Assembly (NCBI RefSeq): GCF_965204125.1
Contig: NZ_OZ241968.1
Span: forward strand, 2,666,001-2,730,000
DNA: 64,000 nucleotides
Direction: 5' to 3'
Origin: Poriferisodalis sp965204125
GTDB lineage: Bacteria; Actinomycetota; Acidimicrobiia; Acidimicrobiales; Poriferisodalaceae
Shown here piece by piece: positions 34,757-43,182 of the stretch. The notes under the pieces were generated by a model. It was given only the letters and a program-made list of their open reading frames with translations. It ran no database searches and was not told the DNA's origin. The first letter of the stretch is position 1, and each line of letters opens with the position of its first letter. Made by a program: the position numbers and the translations under genes.

Positions 34757-36358
34757 GTGACCTCCGTGGACGCGGCCAACGATTCTCCGGTCCATCTGGA
34801 CTCGGCGCGCGGATGGGTGACCGCATGCGGCGCAGCGATCGTCGTCATGGCCGGCTTCGGCACCATCTACAGCTTCACCGCCTTCGCCAACGACATGGCG
34901 GAAGAATTCGACACCGGCCTGGGCCCGATCTCGATCGTGTTCGGCATCACCGTGTTCCTGTACTTCGGCAGCGCTCTGTTGTCGGGCCGCCTGTACGACC
35001 GGTTCGGCATCGTGCCGCTGCTGATCGTCGGCGGCGCCCTGTTTGTCGGCGGGCTGGTGGCGACGTCCTACGTGTCAGTGCTGTGGCACGGCTACGTCCT
35101 GTACGGCGTCGGGCTCGGATTCGGCGGCGGGCTGTTCAATGCGCCGCTGTTCGCACTGGTCGCGCTGTGGTTCGCCAAGCATCGAGCGATGGCTCAGGGC
35201 ATCGTGGCGACCGGTTCGGGTCTGGGCACGATGATCTACGTCCCGTTCGCCCAGCGGCTGCTCGCCGAGTACGGCTGGCGCCTCGGCATGCGCTGGCTCG
35301 CGGTCATCGCGGTGGTGATCCTCGTATTCGGGCTCGCAGTCATCAGGCAGCCGCCACGAGTGCAGGCGGGCAGCCCCCGCCGGCACCTCTCGCTGGTGCT
35401 GCGGACGCCGGCGTTCTGGCAGATGGGAACCTCCGGCATCTTCTTCACGATCGCCGTGATCGGCACGATCGGGCTCATCATCCCGTTCTCCATCGACGAC
35501 GGTGTGGAGGAGTTGGCAGCGGGTTGGCTGGTGTTCACCGTCGGGCTCTCGAGCATTGTCGGCCGGCTCGCTCTGACGAGCCTGGCGAGACCCTTGGGTT
35601 CGGTTCGCCTGCTGAAGATCGCTTTCAGCGGCCTGCCGGTGGCGTACACCATCTGGTTCATCACGACACGCGTCGATGCGCCCGGCACCAAGTACGCGCT
35701 GCTGGTGGTGTTCGCCTCAGTGCTCGGTGTTTCCTATGGCGGCTTCGTGGCGCTGCTGGGCGATGTCACCGCTCACCTGTTCGGCTTGGCGAGCATCGGC
35801 GCGGTGGTCGGCATCTTCTTCTTCTTTTCTGGCACAGGCGCCTTGATCGGCCCGCCCTTGCTGGGCTTCACGCACGACGCGAGCGGCGGCGTCGGAGTGC
35901 CGATCTTGATGGTTGGTGTCATTGCGTTGGCGGGTGTCTTGGTACTCCTGCCGATGACTCGCCATCCACTGGCACTGCCGACCTACATCGGGCCTGGCGG
36001 TCCGCCGCCAGCGCGTGCCGCTGCGGCCGCTGCGGCGCCCCGGCCGCTCGCACCAGTGCGGATGCCGGGCACAGCGCCCGCTCCGGTTACGGCCGGAGTC
36101 GCGGCCAGCGCTGCGGCCGGAACTGCGGCCAGAACCGTGCAGCGACTGCCAGTGACAGCCGGTGCGACCGCGCCTTCGCCGACTCCCGCGGCGGTCCCGA
36201 CAGTGCCGACGGTCCCGGCAGCTCCGAGGGTGCGGCCGCTGGACGATGGCCTCGTGGCTGCGATGTCAGGTCCGCGTTCTGCCGCGCTGCGTGTCGCCCC
36301 GCCTGAGGTGTTCTGGCCGGTTCCCGATGAGGACGTCTCTGCGAACGGGCTGTCATGA
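34757..36358 (+). CDS. MFS transporter, oxalate/formate antiporter-like, with long Ala/Pro tail
   Basis: This major-facilitator carrier of 533 residues has about twelve hydrophobic segments in residues 20-400 (first GWVTACGAAIVVMAGFGTIYSFTAF). It contains the GRLYDRFG loop after helix 2, typical of monocarboxylate/OFA-type carriers. The last 125 residues are an unusual Ala/Pro/Val-rich cytoplasmic tail with no clear fold. The GTG start 34757 and the ATGA overlap with the thioesterase suggest co-expression, so the carried solute may be an organic acid handled by that enzyme. Confidence 0.88.
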   Translation: MTSVDAANDSPVHLDSARGWVTACGAAIVVMAGFGTIYSFTAFANDMAEEFDTGLGPISIVFGITVFLYFGSALLSGRLYDRFGIVPLLIVGGALFVGGLVATSYVSVLWHGYVLYGVGLGFGGGLFNAPLFALVALWFAKHRAMAQGIVATGSGLGTMIYVPFAQRLLAEYGWRLGMRWLAVIAVVILVFGLAVIRQPPRVQAGSPRRHLSLVLRTPAFWQMGTSGIFFTIAVIGTIGLIIPFSIDDGVEELAAGWLVFTVGLSSIVGRLALTSLARPLGSVRLLKIAFSGLPVAYTIWFITTRVDAPGTKYALLVVFASVLGVSYGGFVALLGDVTAHLFGLASIGAVVGIFFFFSGTGALIGPPLLGFTHDASGGVGVPILMVGVIALAGVLVLLPMTRHPLALPTYIGPGGPPPARAAAAAAAPRPLAPVRMPGTAPAPVTAGVAASAAAGTAARTVQRLPVTAGATAPSPTPAAVPTVPTVPAAPRVRPLDDGLVAAMSGPRSAALRVAPPEVFWPVPDEDVSANGLS

Positions 36359-36903
36359 GCGCTGAGACTCTGCAACCGCAGCCGACCGACGCGGTGCCCC
36401 AGGCGCCCGTGCCGGTGCTGGTCGGCACCGTGCAGGAGGGGTGGATCGACTACAACGGCCACCTCAACGCCGGCTACTACCTGGTGGCCTTCGACGACGC
36501 CATCGCACCGTGGATGGACTACATCGGCATGGGCACCGCCCATCGTGAGGTGCGAGACATCACGACGTTCTCCGCAGAGAACCACATCACCTACGTGCGC
36601 GAGATCGGGCCCGATGAGCCGTATGTGATCTCGGTCCAGCTGCTCGGCTTCGACCGCAAGCGAGTGCACGCCTTCCAGACGATGACCCAGACCCTCGACG
36701 ACTACCTCGTGGCGACCTGCGAAGTCATGTCACTGCACATCGACGGGCCGACTCGACGCGTCGGGCTGATGGCCGATGAGCCGTACCGGCGCCTCGGCGA
36801 GATCTGGGAGGCACATCAGCACCTGCCGCTGCCGCCCCAGGTCGGTCACGTGATCAGCATCCGGCCATCAGACGAGGCCTCGCTGCATCCCGACCTCGCC
36901 TAG
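36355..36903 (+). CDS. Hotdog-fold thioesterase family protein
   Basis: This 182-residue protein has the hotdog acyl-CoA thioesterase signature WIDYNGHLNAGYYLVAFDDAI, followed by ENHITYVREIGPDEPYVISVQLLGFD. Close relatives act on short polar acyl-CoA esters, including betainyl-CoA in carnitine breakdown, and some are fused to carnitine dehydrogenase. A carnitine link here is only a possibility. The start overlaps the transporter stop by four bases (ATGA). Confidence 0.85.
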   Translation: MSAETLQPQPTDAVPQAPVPVLVGTVQEGWIDYNGHLNAGYYLVAFDDAIAPWMDYIGMGTAHREVRDITTFSAENHITYVREIGPDEPYVISVQLLGFDRKRVHAFQTMTQTLDDYLVATCEVMSLHIDGPTRRVGLMADEPYRRLGEIWEAHQHLPLPPQVGHVISIRPSDEASLHPDLA

Positions 36904-37035
36904 GGCCTGGGCACGGCCAAGCCGCCGGCACCGCTCGGCGTGCGGCGGCGTGTACGCGGTAGCGCCGTTCGGCCTCACAGACTCGGTCACGGCTGACGCC
37001 GGTCGAGATCGCGGTGCCGTGACTAGGTTGCGGCC

Positions 37036-37788
37036 GTGGAGATCTTCGGCGTCGTCAACGCCTCTCCAGATTCGAAGGCCGACTTCTCTGTCGTAGAGGG
37101 CTGCAGTGAAGCTGCCGCCCGGGGGGCCGAGCTGCTGGCCGAGGGTGCCGATCACTTCGACCTCGGCGGCGAAGGCTCCACGCCTGGCAGCGACGAGGTC
37201 AGCCCCGACGACGAGTGGCGGCGGGTCGAAGGGCCGCTGCGCGGGCTGCTGTCGCTGGGCGCCGAAGTGGCGATAGACACCCGCAAGCCCGAGGTGGCGC
37301 GCCGAGCCCTCGACGCCGGCGCAACCGTGCTGAACGCGGGCGACGCATTGCAATCACCCGAGATGATCGAGCTCGCCGCAGAACGCGAGGTCACCGTGGT
37401 GCTGCCGTTCATGCTGGGGCGCGACTTCCGCAGCGTCCGTGACGTACGAGGCGATCCGGTGACGGTCCTGGTCGAATGGTTCGCTTCGCGGATTGAACGC
37501 CTGCGCGAGGCGGGCGTGAAACAGCGGCTCCTGCTCGACTGCGGTGTCGGCTTCGGCCCGCACGACATGGACTGGCCCGAACGGGCGGCGTACCAGCGAG
37601 CCATCTACAGCGGCCTCGGCGAGCTGCGCCGCTTCGACCTGCCGCTATACGTGCCAGTGCCCTGGCTGCAGACACCCGACCGCCTCGAACTGTTGGACCT
37701 GGCACTCACTCAGCAGCCCGACTACGTGCGAGCCCACCGCCCCGCCCAAGTCCGCGAGCACCACGCAGCCCTCACCGCAGCCAGCTAA
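37036..37788 (+). CDS. Dihydropteroate synthase-like pterin-binding protein
   Basis: This 250-residue TIM-barrel protein keeps several DHPS marks: GVVNASPDS, HFDLGGEGSTPGSDE, the Asp in VAIDTRKP, VLNAGDA, LLLDCGVGFGP and the R-x-H near the end (YVRAHRP). It differs from true FolP in two places. DSFSDGG is DSKADFS, and the GxSRK loop lysine is absent (PLYVPVPWLQ). It may therefore bind a pterin or folate but not make dihydropteroate. The start is GTG 37036. No folate genes are adjacent. Confidence 0.75.
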   Translation: MEIFGVVNASPDSKADFSVVEGCSEAAARGAELLAEGADHFDLGGEGSTPGSDEVSPDDEWRRVEGPLRGLLSLGAEVAIDTRKPEVARRALDAGATVLNAGDALQSPEMIELAAEREVTVVLPFMLGRDFRSVRDVRGDPVTVLVEWFASRIERLREAGVKQRLLLDCGVGFGPHDMDWPERAAYQRAIYSGLGELRRFDLPLYVPVPWLQTPDRLELLDLALTQQPDYVRAHRPAQVREHHAALTAAS

Positions 37789-38029
37789 GCCGCATCCCCT
37801 ATGGCCGCCGTCCCAGCGTCGGGCCGGGTCGATCACCGCAGCGCTGCGCTTGGCGGCGCGTTGAGAGCGTTCCCCATCAGTTCAGTCAAGAGGATGCTCG
37901 GCGCCCGCTCCGGCTGTCGGTATGGCCTGTCGGTCCGTCCACCGGCCGGGCTGTCAGTCGGCGAACTGGCAGATCCTTGCGCTGGACGCGTGTCGAGTGT
38001 CGTGCCGGCAGCGGCCTTCCCCGCGGCAC

Positions 38030-39592
38030 TTAACGCGGGGGTGCTCGAGGTCCGCGCTGACCGTTCGGGTGAGCAGTGCGCCTCCCTATGGGCTCGTCTG
38101 TCGGCTGCCTTCGGGTCCGGTTTACCGCTCGGTGTTCGGGTTGACCGGCGGGCTGTTCTAGTGGTTGGCCGTTCGGTGGTGTGGTAGGCGGTTGGAGTCC
38201 GAAGCGGACGTCGTTGGGGTTCCATTCGACGGTGAAGCCTTGTTGGTGGATCTTGTCGTTGTGGCAGTCCGCGCAGACGGTGACGAGGTTCCAGTAGTCG
38301 GTGCGTCCTTCGTGTTGCCAGAACTCGATGTGGTGGTGCTGGCAGCGCTCGGGCGGGATGCCGCACCCCACGCAGCCCTTGTCCCTGAGTGCGAGCGCAG
38401 CACGTTGCATGTCGGTGGCGGTGCGGCTGGCGCGTCCCATGCGCAGATCACCGGTAGCGACTTCGAAGATCGTGGGCAGTACTTGGGCATCGACGGCGAT
38501 CTTGGCGATCTCGCTGATCGGGATCGGGGTGCCGTCAGCCAGCCGGCCGTTGACGAGCTGGCGGTTGAGGGTGTCGTAGTCGGCGACCACGATCAGCGAC
38601 GCCCCCGCAGGACGCTTCGCATCGGGGTCCAACATGAGCTCGGTGATGGCGTCTGCGGTGCGTTGCGGGGGAGTGCGCCGCTCGGCGCAGCCCTCGTTGC
38701 GGAACAGCCGCCGCTCAGCAGCCGCGATCACCGTCCCCAGGCGTGCGCCGGTGAGCGGGTCGACTTCGAGGTGCACGACGGTCATGCCGTCGCTGTGACG
38801 GGTCAGAATCGTGCCGGTGCGTGCCTGGCGCTGTCGTTCGAGCACTGATGCGCCGTCGTCGCAGCTGACATCGGCGACGTGGCGGGCGACGGTGCGGCGG
38901 AACTCGTCATAGCCCTCCCGCTGTGCCAGTGCGGCCAGCATCGCCTCGTCAACCGGAGCATCGCCGGCCGCGCGGGCGATCAGCTGCGCATGACCCACCG
39001 GCACCGACCCCTCAGCAAGCCCGGCCCGTGTCACATCCAAATCGCCGAGCCGCACCGCGTCGCGGACCTCGCCGCGTGCCTTGCGACCCGACACCGCCAT
39101 CTCGTGGGTCGCGGCGTGGGCGGCGGCGCCGTCGCCGCTGCGGCGGGCGATCTCGCCGAGCGTGTCGGCTTTCATCGCGGCGAGCCGCGACTCGGCCCGA
39201 GCGATCTCGCCCAGCCGCGCACGCAGACCGGGCCCGCACAGCCCGGCAACATCGACCGCGTCCACCCAAACACCACCTGACGCCCCCGCAGCCCCAGAAC
39301 CCGGCCCGGCCTCACCAGAGGCGGCAGCGGTGGAGGGTGCGGCAACAGCGAGAGCACCCTCGCGACCTGGGTCGGTCTCGGAGTCGTCGAGTGGTTGAGC
39401 GGCGGCGAGCGTGGTTCCGAGAGGCGGGCTCTTGCACCCTGAGCCGGACCTGGCACCGCTGGGTGGCACGGCTGTCGGCAGCTCGCCTAGGGCGAGTTCG
39501 TTGTTGTGCCCCGCAGTGGTCTCGGCGCCGTCCCTCAACATGGGAACGACCGTACGAGGGGGGTGTGACAGAGTCACGACGGTTGTCTCCAT
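38030..39592 (-). CDS. HNH endonuclease of the DUF222/13E12-repeat family
   Basis: This 520-residue protein has an N-terminal DUF222 domain (about 90-350, with GSVPVGHAQLIARAAGD and RTADAITELMLDP). A C-terminal HNH nuclease domain follows (CVGCGIPPERCQHHHIEFW, TVCADCHNDKIHQQGF). The last 60 residues are a Gln/Pro-rich repetitive tail. Proteins of this type are dispersed in many copies in actinobacterial genomes; a mobile or defence role has been suggested but not proved. It flanks the left side of the nuclease-paralogue island and is divergent from its first gene. The 240 bases after its stop (37789-38029) hold no gene that I recognise. Confidence 0.88.
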   Translation of the reverse strand: METTVVTLSHPPRTVVPMLRDGAETTAGHNNELALGELPTAVPPSGARSGSGCKSPPLGTTLAAAQPLDDSETDPGREGALAVAAPSTAAASGEAGPGSGAAGASGGVWVDAVDVAGLCGPGLRARLGEIARAESRLAAMKADTLGEIARRSGDGAAAHAATHEMAVSGRKARGEVRDAVRLGDLDVTRAGLAEGSVPVGHAQLIARAAGDAPVDEAMLAALAQREGYDEFRRTVARHVADVSCDDGASVLERQRQARTGTILTRHSDGMTVVHLEVDPLTGARLGTVIAAAERRLFRNEGCAERRTPPQRTADAITELMLDPDAKRPAGASLIVVADYDTLNRQLVNGRLADGTPIPISEIAKIAVDAQVLPTIFEVATGDLRMGRASRTATDMQRAALALRDKGCVGCGIPPERCQHHHIEFWQHEGRTDYWNLVTVCADCHNDKIHQQGFTVEWNPNDVRFGLQPPTTPPNGQPLEQPAGQPEHRAVNRTRRQPTDEPIGRRTAHPNGQRGPRAPPR

Positions 39593-39616
39593 GCGTCAGG
39601 GCATAACCAAGCGTGA

Positions 39617-39630
39617 CCTGATCTACGATC
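39617..39630 (+). promoter_or_regulatory. Shared leader motif, copy 1 (half palindrome)
   Basis: CCTGATCTACGATC lies 42 bases before the GTG of the first nuclease paralogue. It matches the leader of the third paralogue exactly and the second with one change. Here the left AGATCA arm is not preserved. Confidence 0.5.
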
Positions 39631-39671
39631 CTCCGAGGTGCCGTCGGGTCGGCGGAATTCCGGGAGGATCA

Positions 39672-40796
39672 GTGGGGTTGGAAGACGTACTTGCCAAAGC
39701 GCGCACGGAGTTGTCGCCCGGAAATCTGGGGCTTGAGACGAACGTGCAAGTCAAGGTTGTGCGCCCCATCTTGCGCAGCTTGGGATGGGACGACGCTGAT
39801 TCGTCGCATCTGCGAGCCGAGTTCAAGACTGACTACGGACGGGTCGACGAAGCGCTCCTCGACGAGTTTGGCAACCCGTTGGTCTTCGTCGAGGCCAAGA
39901 AGCAAGGTCATCTGAAGGATGCGACCCGCCACTACAAGGCGCTGAGGCAGATCTTTCGCTACGCCAGGTATCGAGAGGTGCCGATCCTGCTGCTCACCGA
40001 CGGCGAGACGTGGGACTTCTACCTGCGCCGGGCTCCAGGGCCGCCGGCAGAGCGTCGCTTCCTGCGGCTGACCCTGACAGAGCCCGTCGATATCGAGCTG
40101 GTGGCTTCCGATCTCCGTACGTATCTCAGCCGGGACGCCATGCTCCAAGGCGACTCCCTACGTGCCGCCCGCGCGCGGTTGAAGCGAGAGACAGCACGCG
40201 GCAAGAGGCGACGCGACATGGCGGCCGCGTGGCGGGCGTTGCTGGAGGCGGGCGACAAGTCTCTGCGGTCGCTGATAGCCGACAAGGTCGATCGAGATGT
40301 CGGTAAACGGCCCCCGGCAGCAGAACTCACTGATTTTCTTCGCGAACAGGGCGCCCTCGCGCTCCTGGACGGCGACCCGACGCCAACCTCACTGCGGCCG
40401 TACACATACGATGAGTTGTTCCCAGACGACCTGCCCCGAACGGACTACACCGAGGACGAACTCGAACACCTATCGCCGGAGGAGATGTCCGATGTCGTCG
40501 AATGGTGGACTGAGGAGTGGGAGCTGGACGAGCCCGCAGAGTCCGACCCGGCGTCGGGTGATTCGAGCCAGATCGTTGAATTCGTGCTGGCTGCACAGCG
40601 CACCTACGACGGTTGGGCGACTGCTGCCAACGAGATCCGTGAAGCCGCCGAGGAACACGACGATGAGCAGACGTATCTCGAAGCCATGTCAATGGCGGAA
40701 CTTCGACAATTCGCGAAGCGTCTGCAGGTCCAGCCAGGCAGGCGAAGCAAGCAGGACCTCGTAGATGCGCTGGTTGAGTGCCTCGACTGGTTCTGA
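39672..40796 (+). CDS. HsdR-N-like PD-(D/E)XK protein, paralogue 1, with SAP-like C-terminus
   Basis: This 374-residue protein has an N-terminal domain like that of type I restriction subunit HsdR. The nuclease signature is D59 (GRVDEAL), then E74-A-K76 (LVFVEAKKQG), then QIFRYARYREVPILLLTDGETWDFYL. No helicase or methylase part follows. After a basic helical stretch and an acidic region it ends in MSMAELRQFAKRLQVQPGRRSKQDLVDALV, which resembles a SAP or Rho-N nucleic-acid-binding helix pair. GTG 39672 follows GGGAGGATC. The function is not established; DNA cutting or binding in defence is inferred. Confidence 0.75.
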   Translation: MGLEDVLAKARTELSPGNLGLETNVQVKVVRPILRSLGWDDADSSHLRAEFKTDYGRVDEALLDEFGNPLVFVEAKKQGHLKDATRHYKALRQIFRYARYREVPILLLTDGETWDFYLRRAPGPPAERRFLRLTLTEPVDIELVASDLRTYLSRDAMLQGDSLRAARARLKRETARGKRRRDMAAAWRALLEAGDKSLRSLIADKVDRDVGKRPPAAELTDFLREQGALALLDGDPTPTSLRPYTYDELFPDDLPRTDYTEDELEHLSPEEMSDVVEWWTEEWELDEPAESDPASGDSSQIVEFVLAAQRTYDGWATAANEIREAAEEHDDEQTYLEAMSMAELRQFAKRLQVQPGRRSKQDLVDALVECLDWF

Positions 40797-40837
40797 TGGG
40801 ACGAGATGGTGAACCAAGCGCCGAAAATGTCCGCAAG

Positions 40838-40984
40838 CCGCCCGTGATGCTCGCGAGATGGTGTAGTTCGACATGATCGAGATAGATCACGCCTGATCTA
40901 CCATCTCCCGCGATGCCGAGCGATTGTCGGTGTGCTGGGAGGATCGAGCAGTGAGCTCAAGCGGGCTGGAAGACGCACTCGCGA
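40838..40984 (+). repeat. Leader repeat copy A (113-bp leader plus first 34 coding bases)
   Basis: This ungapped match to 43173-43319 has about 15 mismatches in the 113 non-coding bases by eye and one in the first 34 coding bases. It includes the palindrome at 40884-40899 and the GGGAGGATC ribosome site. The match begins at CCGCCCGT in both copies. Confidence 0.85.
40884..40899 (+). promoter_or_regulatory. Palindrome AGATCA-CGCC-TGATCT, candidate operator
   Basis: This perfect six-base-arm inverted repeat lies 52-67 bases before the GTG of paralogue 2. The same arms with a different four-base centre occur before paralogue 3, which fits a dimeric regulator site. Confidence 0.6.
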
Positions 40985-42117
40985 GGTCACGCGAGGTGCT
41001 GAGTTCTCGAGTGCTTCAGAACGAGGCACAGGTTCGTGCTGCGGTGATTTCGCCGATGCTGCAGGCCTTGGGCTGGGATCCCGCCGACCCGACACAGTGG
41101 CTCGTCGAATGCCCGGTGGACAACGGCAGGGTCGACGATGCACTCTTCGGATCAGGCGGTTCGGCACTCGTCTTCGTGGAAGCCAAGAAACAGGGCAATC
41201 TCAGCGTCAGGGCAGAAGACCAGTTGTTCCGCTATGCGGCCAACAAGGGCGTGCCGATTCTCGTGCTCACAGACGGAGACACATGGGACTTGTACCTGAG
41301 CATGGCGGCGGGCGAACCGACTGAACGGCGATTTGCTCACCACACCTTGACCGAGTCGAGCGACCTCGGCAGAGTTGCCGACGACTTGAGAGCGTTCGTC
41401 GGTCGGACCGCGGTGACAGCTGGAGCCGCCCACGATGCGGCCAGTGCGCGCTTGAAACAGATCAAGGACCGAAAGATCGGTAAAGGTGGGCTTGTGCCGG
41501 CATGGGCAGCGTTGCTGGCTGAACCGGACGAAATGCTCCGAGACATGCTGATCGAAAAGGTGGAAGAAGACGTGGGTGCTCGGCCCGAGCCAAGGGACGC
41601 AGAGGACTTTCTGCGTCGTCAGGCTGGTGCCACTGTCGCAGCTGCAAGTGGCACCCGCCCGCCTGCCGCCCATTCGATGAACACTGCAGCGGCAGCCGAT
41701 CAAGCGCAGCCGGGACCCACTGCTGGGCGGGACGCTGCAGTCGGGACGGGTCGGATCGTCGGGTTGGTGGTCGGCGACGTTCGATACGACACCGGAAACG
41801 GGCAAGCGGCAATGGCCTTGCTGGCGGGCGCATTGCAGCGGCGGAATACAGACTTCATGGAGCGATACCGCGACGAAGCCGCCCCTGCCGCGTACAAGGG
41901 AACGGCTGCGGTGCGAGACGACATGCTGGACGACTCGCTGCGGCGCCAAGTCAGTGAGAGGCGGTACCGACCAGTCGACGGGTTTCCCGAGTGGTGGATC
42001 TACGTGAACCTCAAGACGGATGAGCAGGCTCGGAGGATGAGGGTCATGGCCCAGATATCGGGCCTGCCTTGGGACGTCGACGAAGGCGTACGGCTCATAC
42101 GCCGCGGATCTGCTTGA
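40951..42117 (+). CDS. HsdR-N-like PD-(D/E)XK protein, paralogue 2
   Basis: This 388-residue paralogue of the genes at 39672 and 43286 has nuclease residues D62 (GRVDDAL), E77-A-K79 and Q91-x3-Y95 (EDQLFRYA), then the LTDGDTWDLYLSMAAGEPTERRF block. After a Thr/Ala/Pro-rich linker at 215-255, a C-terminal domain (about 260-388) ends in FPEWWIYVNLKTDEQARRMRVMAQISGLPW, which is shared with paralogue 3 but not 1. The GTG start and leader are almost the same as those of paralogue 3. The role is probably defence-related, acting on foreign nucleic acid, but this is inferred. Confidence 0.75.
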   Translation: MSSSGLEDALARSREVLSSRVLQNEAQVRAAVISPMLQALGWDPADPTQWLVECPVDNGRVDDALFGSGGSALVFVEAKKQGNLSVRAEDQLFRYAANKGVPILVLTDGDTWDLYLSMAAGEPTERRFAHHTLTESSDLGRVADDLRAFVGRTAVTAGAAHDAASARLKQIKDRKIGKGGLVPAWAALLAEPDEMLRDMLIEKVEEDVGARPEPRDAEDFLRRQAGATVAAASGTRPPAAHSMNTAAAADQAQPGPTAGRDAAVGTGRIVGLVVGDVRYDTGNGQAAMALLAGALQRRNTDFMERYRDEAAPAAYKGTAAVRDDMLDDSLRRQVSERRYRPVDGFPEWWIYVNLKTDEQARRMRVMAQISGLPWDVDEGVRLIRRGSA

Positions 42118-42177
42118 GCCCCGATCAGCCGGTAACAGCGGTGCCGTTTGATTGACGACAGAGTGGCAAGCGCCGGC

Positions 42178-42414
42178 TCAGCCGGTGGCGGGTTCTAGGG
42201 CTACCCGGACGTGCTTGTGGCGCGGGGTGAGTGAGAGCCATTCGCGGTCTTCGATGTCGGTGAGCTCGTTGACGGCCACACCGTGGATCTTGTGCTCGCC
42301 GTCCCCCTCGGGGTTGATCCGCAGCGAGCCTTGTCCTTCTTGCGCCACTCGTGATCACGGATCACGCTATTGGCGTTTCACGGCCGGCATTGGCTCGCCG
42401 AGAGCGATAGGGCG
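42178..42414 (-). pseudogene. Decayed duplicate of the 3' end of the molybdopterin oxidoreductase gene
   Basis: The bases 42178-42300 match 44563-44690, and 42301-42414 match about 44837-44948. Both start at the TGA stop and run up the minus strand. Several point changes and an internal loss of about 147 bases (between two TCGTCGGGA repeats in the intact gene) mark it as a non-functional remnant of about 240 bases. It shows that the neighbourhood was duplicated. Confidence 0.85.
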
Positions 42415-42422
42415 AGAACTGC

Positions 42423-42483
42423 CTGCGAAAAGGCGTAACCCCGGCCGTTTGCCGTAGCAGGGACGGTTCCGGGGTCTTCGCAG
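42423..42483. repeat. Two-tier inverted repeat before the HEPN gene
   Basis: The outer arms are CTGCGAA (42423-42429) and TTCGCAG (42477-42483). The inner arms are ACCCCGG (42438-42444) and CCGGGGT (42469-42475). All are perfect and nested, with the loop in the middle. The transcript would fold strongly 24 bases before the HEPN start. It might be a terminator for the upstream unit, a structured leader or a mobile-element end. Confidence 0.6.
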
Positions 42484-42507
42484 ACGACCATACGCTCCCC
42501 GGCTTAC

Positions 42508-43182
42508 ATGTCAACGCCAGACGCCGACCTCCTCGCCGATCGCCTCACACGTGGTCGGCTCGGCTCGTACCTGAGTGCAGTCGCTGGCGACGCCCAAGCA
42601 GCCATTGCGCTATACGACTGGAACCTCGGAGCGGCAGCGGCGCTCTACGAGGACCTCGGGCGGCTTGAAGTCGTGTTTCGCAACACCGTCGACCAGGCGC
42701 TCGTCCGTCATGGCGCAGTCGAGGCCTGGCACGCACCTTGGTATCGGCAGTCGCACTTGTTCCCCAGTCGGCGCACCTCGCGCGCACGAACCGATATCCA
42801 AGCTGCTCGGCAACGCGCCACGCGTGACGGGCGCCGCGGCGAGGCACATGGCCGTGTGATCGCCGAACTGAACTCTGGATTCTGGCGCTTCCTGTGCGAG
42901 GCCCCGTATCACACGTCGATGTGGGTGCCTTGCCTTGTAGCGGTGTTTCCCGGGCATCCTTCCGGCAACGATGCTCGCCTGGTCCGCATCGATGTAGCGC
43001 GCCGAATGCGGTGCCTTCACGCTCTGCGTAACCGGATTGCGCACCACGAACCCATCCACCGCTGGGACCTCGCCCGTGAGCATCAGCACCTGCTGGAAGT
43101 CATGGGCTGGATCTGCACCGAGACCCGAGACTGGGCCGAGACGGCGAGCCGAACGCCGGGAGTTCTCTCAATCCGCCCGTAA
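42508..43182 (+). CDS. Abi-like HEPN-domain protein
   Basis: This 224-residue protein is related to Abi-type proteins. The C-terminal part has the HEPN motif R174-N-R-I-A-H179 (LHALRNRIAHHEPIH), the RNase signature R-x4-H, and the N-terminal part has DLGRLEVVFRNTVDQAL, typical of Abi_2/Abi-like members. Such proteins act as RNases in abortive infection or toxin systems. No antitoxin gene is evident, but the flanking HsdR-N-like genes could be partners. The stop codon lies inside the start of leader copy B of paralogue 3. Confidence 0.78.
   Translation: MSTPDADLLADRLTRGRLGSYLSAVAGDAQAAIALYDWNLGAAAALYEDLGRLEVVFRNTVDQALVRHGAVEAWHAPWYRQSHLFPSRRTSRARTDIQAARQRATRDGRRGEAHGRVIAELNSGFWRFLCEAPYHTSMWVPCLVAVFPGHPSGNDARLVRIDVARRMRCLHALRNRIAHHEPIHRWDLAREHQHLLEVMGWICTETRDWAETASRTPGVLSIRP

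Noticed and set aside
37789..38029. tRNA or small gene between the DHPS-like gene and the HNH gene
   Set aside because: No cloverleaf-like pattern is visible, and the open frames there are shadows or the extended tail of neighbouring frames.
42423..42483. Integron attC site
   Set aside because: The nested arms do not contain the RYYYAAC/GTTRRRY core sites, and no integrase gene is present.
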